DNA from: Erigeron canadensis
Taxonomy: Eukaryota > Streptophyta > Magnoliopsida > Asterales > Asteraceae
Assembly: GCF_010389155.1 (NCBI RefSeq)
Contig: NC_057761.1
Span: 20,834,501-20,898,500 of the forward strand
Length of the DNA stretch: 64,000 nucleotides
Direction: 5' to 3'
Positions 35,945-45,993 of the stretch are shown here, one piece after another. The translations under genes were made by a program, and so were the position numbers. The stretch's first letter is position 1. Each line of letters starts with the position of its first letter. The notes below the pieces were generated by a model. The model saw nothing but the letters and a program-made list of their open reading frames with translations, was not told where the DNA came from and made no database searches.

Positions 35945-38900
35945 GTGAATATAGAAGAGGATTCAATTATGAATGATTATGAAGTCAATTCAACGATTCA
36001 TGAAGAAGATAGTGTGTTCATAACCTCTTTGAAGCTGAATCGAGTAAGTTTTCAAATTTTCAGCTTAAAACTTAAAATTGAATGTATGTTGATCCTACAC
36101 GTGTGTAGCAGATGTATGTATGCCTATTTTCAAAGTTTCAGCTTAGAAATCGAATGTATGTTGATCCTACACACGTGTAGCAGATGTATGTATGCAAATC
36201 CAAGTTGTATTAGTCGTCTACTCATGTGTAGGATGTGTTTTAGTTAACAGATATGAAGTTAAAATGTTAATCAATGTATGTTGATTCTACACAGGTGTAA
36301 GATATGTTTTGACTTTGTTATATGAGTTGAACTTCACATGATTACCTGTTTTACACAGGTGTAGGTAGTTAACAGATATGAGGTTGAAATGTTAATCAAT
36401 GTATGTTGATTATAGACAGGTGTAAGATGTGTTTTGACTTTGTTATATCAGTTGAACTTCACATGATTACCTGTTTTACACAGGTGTAGGTAGATACAAT
36501 TGTATTAGTTTTGAAGCTCCAAAATATCGATATAAAAAGTCCATCCTACATATGAGTAGGACACCTTTTGTGTTAGCATGTATTAGATATGATTAGTCGC
36601 TTACACATGTGTAGCTACATATGATCGTTTTAGTCCTAAAGCTAAAAATATCACTAGAAAGGTCTGTCCTACACATACGTAGAACATGAGCATATCTAAA
36701 TGTTGTGTGTCGTGCAGGTTCGGTTAACAAGCCATGTAGTAGCTGGTATAACAGTAGGATGATAGAAACAGATGAAGGTGAAATATGTTGGATACCGGAA
36801 GTAGAGGAAGATGTAAGACCAGTTAAGGGTCAAGTTTCTGATACAATAGATGATTGCATTGAAATGTATGAGAGATATGCGTACCAAGCGGTTTTTGACA
36901 CTAGGCTATCCACAGAAAAAACAAACAGTGGAGTGGTTAGATTGAAGTACATTTTGTGTAATTAAGAAGGGAAACCACAAAGTGTAAGCATAGATACACT
37001 TAATCACGAAAACAGTGGCAAAAGAGTACGTATTTCGTCACTGCAAGTGACAAGATGTGAAGCACATGTCATATTTAAGCTGATCGAAGGCCGACAATCG
37101 TACATATTAGACGAGTTTGAGGAAAAACACAATCATCAGCTAAATTCGGTGGAGCATAGACACTTGTCGAGAAGACAAAAGAAATTGGGAATCTCTGAAA
37201 TGACGTTTATTAATAAGGTTTCAACTTCGAATATAGGAGCGACAAGAGCTCATCATATCTACAGCAATTTGCTAGGTTCTTACAAGAATACACACGGCAC
37301 AGTGAACGACTTCAAGAACTACAAGAACAAAATCAATTGTTTTATAAGCTCAAGTGATGCGCAAATGTTGGTAAATAGAATGGAAAACAGACGACAGCAT
37401 GTCCCAAATTTTACCTTCAAATACAAGGTAAAAGATAACAATGAGTTGGAGTGTATGTTTTGGACCGATGAGACAGCAAAAGCAAATTTCAAAGAATTTG
37501 GAGATATCATTTCATTCGATGATACTTACAGGACAAACAGGCAAGTGTATGATTTTTTTATTCGGAGTCATATTATTGTATTTACACGTATAAAAGTGTC
37601 ATTTATTCGTATCCTACAGTCCTATACAGGGGTAAAATAACAGCCATAATGTATGATTTTTTTATTCGGAATCATATTATTGTATTTACACGTGTGAAAG
37701 TGTCGTATCCTACACAGGGGTAAAGTAATAGCCATAATGTGCGATTTCAGGTACAACATGATGTTTGTCCCATTCACTGAGATAGACAACCATAAGAAGA
37801 CTGTGTATATCGGAGCTGGTATGCTTAGGGATGAAACAGCAGATTCTTATGTGTGGTTGTTGAAAGCGTTTTTGGATACATTTGGAAGCCAACCAAAGAT
37901 GGTCGTCACAGATCAAGATGCAGCAATGAAGAAAGCCGTTACACTTGTTTTAACGGAATCAAGGCACCGACTGTGCATGTGGCACATTACTCAGAAGCTG
38001 CCTATGAAGGTACAAAATGGAAAAATGTGACATTCTTCACATGTGTAGGACGATATTATCCTGGACCTCTTAAAAAAAGCACAACCTTCACATGTGTAGG
38101 TAGGCTAACCATTTTCTTATGCAGGTAGGAAAACACATGTTTGATAATACTGATTTGAAGAAGAAGTTCAATGACATAGTTTGGAACATATCATTGAGTA
38201 CAAAGACATTTGAGAAAAGATGGGCAAAGATAATGAAGGAATTCAAGTTGGAAGAACATCCATGGTTCACGCATATGTATGATATCAGGTCTACATGGAT
38301 ACCAGCTTACTTCACAGACTTACCGATGTCGGGTTTGATGAGAACCACCTGAAGATCAGAAAGCGAAAACTCATTCTTTAGCAATTTCACAAGTGGTGGA
38401 GCAATGTTGAATCAATTTATGATGTCATATGAGTCTGCCATGGAGAGGCAGGGGAGCAGGCTAGAGGTTCTCGACCACCAGACGCATAACAAGAGACCAC
38501 TGCTTCAAACCCCTCTTCTTATTGAAGAACACGCTTGCAATGTTTACACGCGTACCATTTTCTTGTTAGTGCAAAAAGAAATATATTTGGGAAGTTGGCG
38601 GTGTTTTACAGCATTCCGTAACCTCAGGGATGCAAGGATGTGATGTGATTGTGGTTAAAGAGATTAGGGAAGTTAAGAAAAACATACAAAAGGTGGTGGT
38701 CGGCAAAAAGAAAGACAAGAATGTTGAAGTGGTTGAAGACATCAAAACTGTGGATCCAGAAGAAGCTGAAGATGGAACGGAAAATGAAATCGAAAATGCA
38801 ACAGGGACGGGAAGCACAACCAAAACTGTGGAAAAAGTATATACTTTCCAGGTATGCTATTGAAAAACTCACTTAGCATATTTACTTACACATGGGTAGG

Positions 38901-39638
38901 TACATCTGATAATATATGCTACGCATGGGTAGGATAGTTTATTAGAATTTTTTAGATGTAACAACGGGTCCTATTCTCTTGTGTGATATTAAGGTGACAC
39001 ATAACAAGCAAAATGGAACCACTGATTGTAGCTGCATGACTTTCACGAGATATGGATTTTTATGCCGACACATATTTTGTGTGTTCAAGAGCTTGCATGT
39101 TCAACAAATTCCAGAAAAATACATCCTAAGAAGGTGGAAAAAGGATTTGATACCTCCAGGAATGAGAACATGAAGATATATTGGAGAAGGTGGGTCAAGT
39201 GAAGAATGTGAGAGGATGGGAAATGAGTTGCATTTTATGGTAGATGTTTGCGTAGATATATTGCAGAAGGATGAGAAAAAGCTGTCTCATTTTGTTGAAA
39301 AAGTCAGGGCGCTAAAAGATGAGATAGAGGCTGCACATCCAAACTCAAGATCAAAGGATCATGATGAGGCAATAGAGAGATTCTTAGGAGTTACCAAGCC
39401 AAGTAACAATGATGTTCAGAATCCACCTATTTTACCATACAAGGGATGCGGAAACGACAGCAGATTAAAGTCTCTAAAAGAAAAGGTGACTGAAAAATAT
39501 CTAAAGCCAAAAAGAAAGTGCAGAAAGTGTGGGACATTGACAAGTGACCATGATGCAAGGAATTGTGAAAAGAAGAAAGCAGAAAAAGCTAAAGCAGAGG
39601 CGGTGACTCAAGCTCTTGAAAAACTTGAAAAGAAGTAA
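35945..39638 (+). pseudogene. FAR1-related MULE transposase, decayed
   Basis: Exons inferred near 35945-36043, 36718-37540, 37751-38009, 38125-38851 and 38994-39638. In order: an acidic N-terminus, a FAR1-type DNA-binding domain (YERYAYQAVFDTRL to EEKHNHQL), the MULE transposase core (FGDIISFDDTYR, then VVTDQDAAMKKAV and LCMWHITQK), a SWIM zinc finger (CSCMTFTRYGFLCRH near 39028-39072) and a C-terminal zinc-knuckle-like CRKCGTLTSDHDARNC. In-frame stops lie at 36963-36965, 38350-38352 and 39171-39173, and a frameshift near 38605. The frame is otherwise preserved, so decay is recent. The intron at 37541-37750 uses a GC donor (AG|GCAAGT). The phase of the first exon does not fit the second, so that exon is uncertain. 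Confidence 0.75.
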
Positions 39639-40029
39639 TCAATTGGATGTTTGAATTAGAAAATAGATAAATATATAAAAAAAGATGTAATTCATTGATA
39701 ACTTTTTCTTTTTCTTTTTTCCGAATGTTCAAAAATAATGTCCTACACATGCTTAAGAACTTGTGTGAGCAATGCAATTGGATGATTTACTCTAGCTACT
39801 TGATTTACTTTTGTTACTTGAATGAAATTCAATGTAAATTTAGGTTTTCAATGTGCAAGTTGTATATTTTACACATGGGTAAGTTACTTATGAAGTTCAA
39901 AATGGTTAGCCAGAACTGGAAAGTTTATAAACTTACACATGGGTAAGTCCGATCTACACATGTATAGGAAAGACCTGAAACTGGTGAGTTATATAACCTA
40001 CCCATGGGTAAGTACAACCTGCCCATGGG

Positions 40030-40226
40030 CACTGTTGTAAAACTCACCGAGTCGATCCGAGTAATCTCCGAGTACTCGCTACAAGGTAGGGTGTCGAGTC
40101 GACCGATTACTCCAAGTACTCTCCGACATGGCCACTTTGACCCCCGAATACTCACCGTATACACCCGAGTACTCCCAACTCGCTTGTCAGCCGCCTTGGG
40201 AACGATTAACGACTTCTGCAACCTTG
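40030..40226. mobile_element. hAT-type MITE inserted in the Mutator element
   Basis: 197 bp beginning CACTGTTG and ending CAACCTTG, with an 8-bp duplication, CCCATGGG, at 40022-40029 and 40227-40234. Weak inverted repeats extend about 16 bp. The interior has repeated CCGAGTACTC words. The duplicated 8-mer is the core of the element's own dispersed palindromic motif, so part of the match could pre-date insertion. Confidence 0.65.
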
Positions 40227-40329
40227 CCCATGGGTAACTTGCTTATGAAGTTCAAAATTGTTAACCAGAACTGACATGTTTATAACTTACACATGGGTAA
40301 GTACATATTAAACATGGGTAAGTTACTTA

Positions 40330-40943
40330 AAACCCTAAAAGCTACACCATAAACCCTAAATGCTAAATCCTAAAAAACCTAAAACAGATGAGGGTTCCCA
40401 CTCCAGGGTTTAGGGTTTGAAGCCCGAGACCCTTGACCTTCAAACCCTAAACCCTAGAGCGGGATGTGGTAGGGGAATGACGCATTCTAAAACCCTAAAA
40501 TGCTAAACCATAAATGCTAAATCCTAAAAAACCTAAAACGGATGAGGGTTCCCACTTTAGGGTTTAGGGTTTGAAGCCCGTATCGGCTAACCCTCGATCT
40601 TCAAACCCTAAACCCTAGAGCGGGATGTGGTAGGGGAATGACGCATTCTAAAACCCTAAATGCTAAATCCTAAAAAACCTAAAACAGATGAGGGTTCCCA
40701 CTCTAGGGTTTAGGGTTTGAAGCCTATCGGCTAACCCTCGACCTTCAAACCCTAAACCCTAGAGCGGGATGTGGTAGGGGAATGACGCATTCTAAAACCC
40801 TAAAATGCTAAACCCTAAATGCTAAATCCTAAAAAACCTAAAACGGATGAGAGTTCCCACTCTACGGTTTAGGGTTTGAAGCCCGATGGCTAACCCTCGA
40901 CCTTCAAACCCTAAACCCTAGAGCGGGATGTGGTAGGGGAATG
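40330..40943. repeat. Four-unit tandem repeat with telomere-like CCCTAAA words
   Basis: Four copies with spacing 160, 144 and 159 bp, judged from the block GGGATGTGGTAGGGGAATG at 40461, 40621, 40765 and 40924. Each unit contains AAACCCTAAACCCTAGAG and its near inverse CTAGGGTTTAGGGTTTGAAG. It lies between the convergent transposase and ULP-like genes. Interstitial, not a chromosome end. Confidence 0.8.
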
Positions 40944-41400
40944 TTCAAAAATAATGTCGTACACATACTTAAGAACTGGTATATTTATAAATTACACATG
41001 GGTAAGTATAACCTACAAATGTGTAGAAATACCTGTAACTGGTGAGTTGTATATCATGCCCATGGGTAAGTAAAACCTGCCCATGGGTAGGTACAACATG
41101 CCCATGGGTAAGTACAACTTGCCCATGGGTAAGATGTATAATGGAAGTAAAAAAGACAGTTCTGCAAAGGAAATTAGATCTGAATTCATCAAAGATACAA
41201 ATTGCAAATCATAAGTTTCAGCATTAAGCACATCTTCAAAGATAACTTCATTAACAAGTAGCACAATAAACTAACAAGTAGCACAATAAACGACAAAAAG
41301 ATGTCGACCAATCCTACGTCCCAAGCTAAAACATCAAAATAACAAGATTAAAATCTAAGTCTAACAGTACCAAAAAGTGTTAAACAACCAAGTTCACCAG

Positions 41401-44400
41401 CTACAAAGGATCAAAATGCATATTAGAGGCAACAACATTACGAATCGCCTCCTTGTCCGTAGGAACATGATACACCTCCTTGAACATCTTTAAATATTCA
41501 TCAAATTTATGTTTGAGAATGTTCTCTGAATGGCACAAAATCTTGGTGCTGTATTTCGCCCTTAGGTTAGTAAGCTGAATTTTCTGAGTAACGTCACCAC
41601 TTGCATGCTCCCTCTTAAATCCAATGTCCCAGTCTTCACGTGCTTGGCCAACATATGTGTCCATATGACACATCAAAAACAACCCACAGTCTGAAATGTT
41701 GTTTTTGGTCCTCCACTTCATCTTCATTATATTATGCTTGACCTTCTTGATACTGTCTGCTTTGGGATGACCATATTTTCTCAAATGACAAAAAAAATAG
41801 GTCAAACTGAAACAAAAAGCGACAAGTACTATGTAAGAAATCAAACTTGGCATTGTAAGCCTAAAGATGCACAAAAATCGATACTTACGACAACATCACA
41901 GACTTGTTTGTATTTCACGTCATATTCATCACACGAAGCACTATTATCAATTATGGTGAAGGCAGCCCTTGCAAGATTAAAGACAACGAGGTAGTAGTGC
42001 TCAAATGCAAGCATCGGGAAAAAAACCTGGATATTCAATATAACGTATGCTGAGCAGTTATCATACACATCTGAAAATCAAAGGAGGTATTGCTAAAAAC
42101 CAGAAACCACAGAAGTACTTACAGTTTCAAAATTCTTCATATCCAGAAACTCAGTATTACGACGCAATACCAACTGCATATTCGATTCAAAAATCTCGAA
42201 TGCATTTTCAAGAGTTGACGTTCCGTCCCACATATTAGATGTCTGGTTTAAAAAACTAGTTTAGTACCTTAAAAGGTGTAAAAAGAAAAAGTAAAAAAAA
42301 AAACATAAATTAACTTTAACAAACAGCTTACAATTGTTGTGGAATACAAAAAAAATCTAGTGGGTATTCCTCCATTGACCTTTTGTTCTTCAAGAAGTAT
42401 GAGACTCCAAACATCAATAACAGAAGCATGCACAGGAACTCCAGGCGCCAAACTTTCCAAATGGGAACCGGTTAAATAATGGCCGGTTTTTGTTTCAAAT
42501 ACAAACTCCCTAACAAGAATAAACAACAAAAACATAATAAATTGAAAACATGTGAATACATATAAAAACATAGAACTGTAAAATGAAACTATAAAACTAC
42601 ACACGTGCAAAAGAATAAACTTACATGGCTTCACTTTGCAGAACGAAGAAACTGCTAGAAAGTTCAAACTCAAATTGCTCAAGGGACGTAGTGACATCAG
42701 TAACCATACCCTTATACGGAGAACGAAAGTATTTTGAAGGTTTTAACATCCGTTTCTTAGCATCCTCTAAGTTCGCATTCTTTGCATCATCATAACCCTT
42801 TGAAGGATCAGCATCATCCTTTTTCGACAAAGCCAAATTAGCAGAAACAGATGCCGGGGAAAAACGAGTGACAATGCGATTACTAGGTTTCGGAGAAAGA
42901 GTAATGAAATCCTGAGACAGATGAAGAGAAAAACTCGGAGCATAATCTGTAGCACAACGGCCTAGTTTGGTTTTAGGCACACTTTTATCAATGTTATCAA
43001 GAACCGTATTAAGAGCAGGATCATTCAACGACTCGTCTCCATTTAAACAATCATCTTCACCCGCAGAATTGGCAAAATGTTGTTTATCATCAATATTTGT
43101 TGACTTCTCGAAATTGGTACCATCAAGAACATCTTTTTGGTTATCAAAAACATCATCATCAGTATTCTTCATATTCTCACAAAAAAAATCAGACTTCTGA
43201 TCATTACAACCCTCTTCCTTACATTCAACATTACCACCATCAGCATAATCACATGGATCTCGGACATACTCATTGAATCTTTGATCATCAGCAGTTGGGA
43301 TTTCAGTTTTTGAGTGTCTTAAAAATTCTTCAAACTTATCCTTCAAACCTAAAAGATTCACATCATCAGGAAACAATGAGACCCCCTTATTCAATGTAGA
43401 ATCAAGCCGAAGAACAATTTCCTGAACCTTTGAATAGACTTCCTGAAATGTAACAGAAACATAAAATATATAGAATGTAATAAAAAAAAATGATCCTACA
43501 CGTGTGGAGTTGCTACACATGGGAAGGTAACACTTTAACATTCATATGACAGTGCTACACCTGTGTAGGTCATAAATTACACATGTGAAGGTGATAAAAG
43601 GTTTACCTCTACAGAAGAGTCAGCCGATGCACAAGCAGTGGGAAGAACAGTAACACATTGATCAACTTCATCCTCTGAAAATGGAGGCTGCAAAGGAAGC
43701 TTACCGAAATTTCCATTAGCTTTAAGCTCCGCCTCAACTCGTTGTGCCAAGTAAATACGATTCCAGCACTTGATGGCTGGTCGTGAGAGAGGAACCGGGA
43801 AACTTTCACAGATGGTGGAATCAACATAAAGCAACTGCATCATCTTGTAAACGACGTTAAATACACAGACACATAAAGAAAAGGCAAAAACGTAATAAAA
43901 ACAGAATACTACTTGCAAAAATGTCATCGACCCAGACCAATGTGTATCCTTATGCAGTAGCCATCTCTTCTTACATCCTTTCATATTACGAATCAGACAA
44001 TCACACCAATCAATCGAATTGATGTCCGTATCTTCTGTTATGCGGTCAAGAATTGCCCTTTGACAGCCAACAGTGTAAGCACCACTCGTATCCAAAGTGA
44101 CCATCGTGCCGACAAAAAGCATTAAGAAATTAAGCTTGAACGATAAACCAGCCTCATTAGAATGTTTGAGAACATGCGCAACATGCTTAGGACGAACATT
44201 TGCCAAACCAAAATCAGATTTCCATCGATCAGAGAAAGATATTTGATCATCATCAACATTCTTTAATGGCAACGACAAAAGATTTATATCACCCATTGGG
44301 ATCCCGAGAATTTCACGAACAGCTTCACGATTGATATTGATCGAAACAGAATCAAAAGTGATCTTCAAACCTTCTACATCTTACTTATCAACAACAAAAA

Positions 44401-45472
44401 AGCCTAACGAACCAGGAAGAGTGTCGAGTTTCATATCCAGAAAACTACCGAAACCCATCTCTCTAATAACCCTTTTCTGTTGTTCTTTCATATTGGACAA
44501 AACTTCAAAAAGCAAGTTAGGAGATAACCTAATCCTAACACTAGGAAGAATGTCAAGTTTCAACTTCTGAGTCCTTTGTTTAACAATGTCTCCCTTTTTT
44601 GGACTTCTCTTGGACTTTTTACTCTTAACCGACTTCTCAACAACCTTTGAAACATCATCAGTGTCTCCCTTTTTTTGACTTCTCTTGGACTTTTTACTCT
44701 AAATCGACTTCTCAACAACCTTTGAAACATCTTCAGTACGACGTTTCTTCGACTTGTGAGAAACATCTTCTGTATCAGTTTCAATCATCCATTTTGTTGA
44801 CTGTGTTAACGGACTTAGAACGGGTGACACTGTTGGATTTATCAGCTTCAACAGGCTTGACTGTGGAAACCTTCTTCGCACGCTTTGATGACACAAAATC
44901 AGAATTAGAAGAAGACTCAGAGACATCGGCAACCTTTTTAGAAGATTTTGATTTCAGAGATTTGGGTTCCGATACATATTTATCATCAGTTTTATCTTGC
45001 GGAACTATAATAAAAAAAATAAATACATATAAGCAAATCATCAAAAAGCTACAACTAGACTAAAACAAATAAACCTAAGCAATATAAGCAATTAAAATGA
45101 GAAATTTACACATGTGTAGCAAGACTTTATCCTTAGCCAACTAGATCAACAACAAATATCATAATCATTATTAAAACATCATCAACTGCTCACAGTTAAA
45201 CATTTCTATAAGTAACTACATACACATGTGTAACTAACTAAAAAATAAGAAATAATCAACAATGAAAAAAAATACATCACCTAATAACGAAGAAACAACA
45301 ATAACCAGAAGAATAACAACATAAACATGTCTAAATAAGTAGGAATAAAAACCATCAACTACACAAAAATCATATACAATCATCAATTAAATAAAACGTA
45401 AATATAAATGTAATGAAAAAACCCGAAATGCATACCAGGAGATTTAGATCGTTTTGCAGACCTCTTCCTCAT
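41401..45472 (-). pseudogene. ULP-like (C48-type) cysteine protease gene carried by the Mutator element, decayed
   Basis: Minus-strand exons inferred at 45436-45472 (MRKRSAKRSKSP), 43913-45004, 43607-43834, 42625-43442, 42332-42509, 42123-42242, 41889-42026 and 41401-41806. The N-terminus is basic and serine-rich, followed by the ULP-associated domain typical of these elements (GFGSFLDMKLDTLPG, VREILGIPMG, SIDWCDCLI). The C-terminal protease keeps the triad: His in FEHYYLVV (codon 41997-41999), Asp in FTIIDN (41946-41948) and Cys in SDCGLFLM (41686-41688). Such enzymes cleave SUMO-like proteins. Lesions: a frameshift near 44800, stops near 44698-44700 and 44381-44383, and an extra T in a T-run near 41795. 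A 24-residue basic block is tandemly duplicated near 44585-44760. Confidence 0.75.
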
Positions 45473-45876
45473 CGTAACCCTAATTGATTGGGAAAAAATA
45501 TTTGAAACCCTAATTTCAATCGGATTTTAAAAATAAGATACTTTTCACCGGAATCTCTAGTATTATTTGATGATACGAAGATAGAAAACGGAAATTAATC
45601 AAAAATCAATGATAAAACACGATAAAAAATGGAGAAATAACCGGCGGAGATTACTATGTGTGAGGAAAGGGAGAGGGTTTGAGAGAGAGGTCGGAGGAAA
45701 CAAGGGAGAAGACGAGATGAGAGTTGTTTGATGAGGTGGCAAAATTACCAAGATACCCTTTCAATTAGACACGGGGGATTTTTTGGTCTAATCTCAACCG
45801 TCTAAAATTTTTGATCCAAGGGGTGTGGTTAGCTCCTGGGTTCTTTTTTATTTAGCAATTCTTAATTAAACCCCCC

Positions 45877-45988
45877 TATATATATAATATTATATATATA
45901 TATATATGGGTTTAATTAAGAAGATATATATAATGACACTTTGCGTACTGGATATATCGATTACTCAGACATTTTGTTGGATAATTCA
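45877..45988. other. TA-rich junction between the Mutator and gypsy elements
   Basis: (TA)n, then GGGTTTAATTAAGAAG at 45908-45923, which is an inverted copy of the Mutator right end (CTTAATTAAACCC at 45861-45873). This may be a remnant of another terminal repeat. Confidence 0.4.
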
Positions 45989-45993
45989 TTTTG
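45989..45993. repeat. Target-site duplication TTTTG (left)
   Basis: Matches 56222-56226 on the far side of the gypsy element. Confidence 0.85.

Larger units (their letters stand above)
36090..45235. repeat. Dispersed near-palindromic motif family (core TACACATGKGTA)
   Basis: I count more than thirty occurrences, for example at 36094, 36166, 36217, 36600, 36668, 38037, 38090, 38887, 39869, 39933, 39998, 40289, 40995, 41058-41130 (four in a row), 43496, 43553, 45108 and 45220. They lie in introns, the leader and the intergenic centre, and none falls inside the inferred exons. Variants include CTACACGTGTGTAG and TGCCCATGGGTAAG. Function unknown; binding sites for the element's own transposase or a host bHLH factor (CACATGTG is an E-box) are possibilities. 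Confidence 0.7.
35446..45876. mobile_element. Large Mutator element with transposase and ULP-like protease genes (Kaonashi-like)
   Basis: Bounded by diverged inverted repeats of about 100 bp: GGGGTGAGTTATTTTAAGAA on the left, the complement of GGGGGGTTTAATTAAGAATT on the right, both continuing through AAAAAGAACCCA and later a GGGTAT...ATTT block. Inside are a plus-strand FAR1/MULE transposase gene and, tail to tail, a minus-strand gene for a ULP-like cysteine protease. This pairing is known from Kaonashi-type MULEs of plants. Both genes carry stops and frameshifts, so this copy is non-autonomous. Intergenic and intronic parts hold an unusual family of palindromic motifs, a four-unit CCCTAAA-type tandem repeat and a nested hAT MITE. 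Confidence 0.75.

Noticed and set aside
40330..40943. Chromosome end or assembled telomere
   Set aside because: CCCTAAA words are embedded in a 150-bp unit with other sequence, flanked on both sides by the Mutator element.
36090..41140. CRISPR-like array
   Set aside because: Motif spacing is irregular, the units are diverged, and this is plant DNA with introns and plant transposons.
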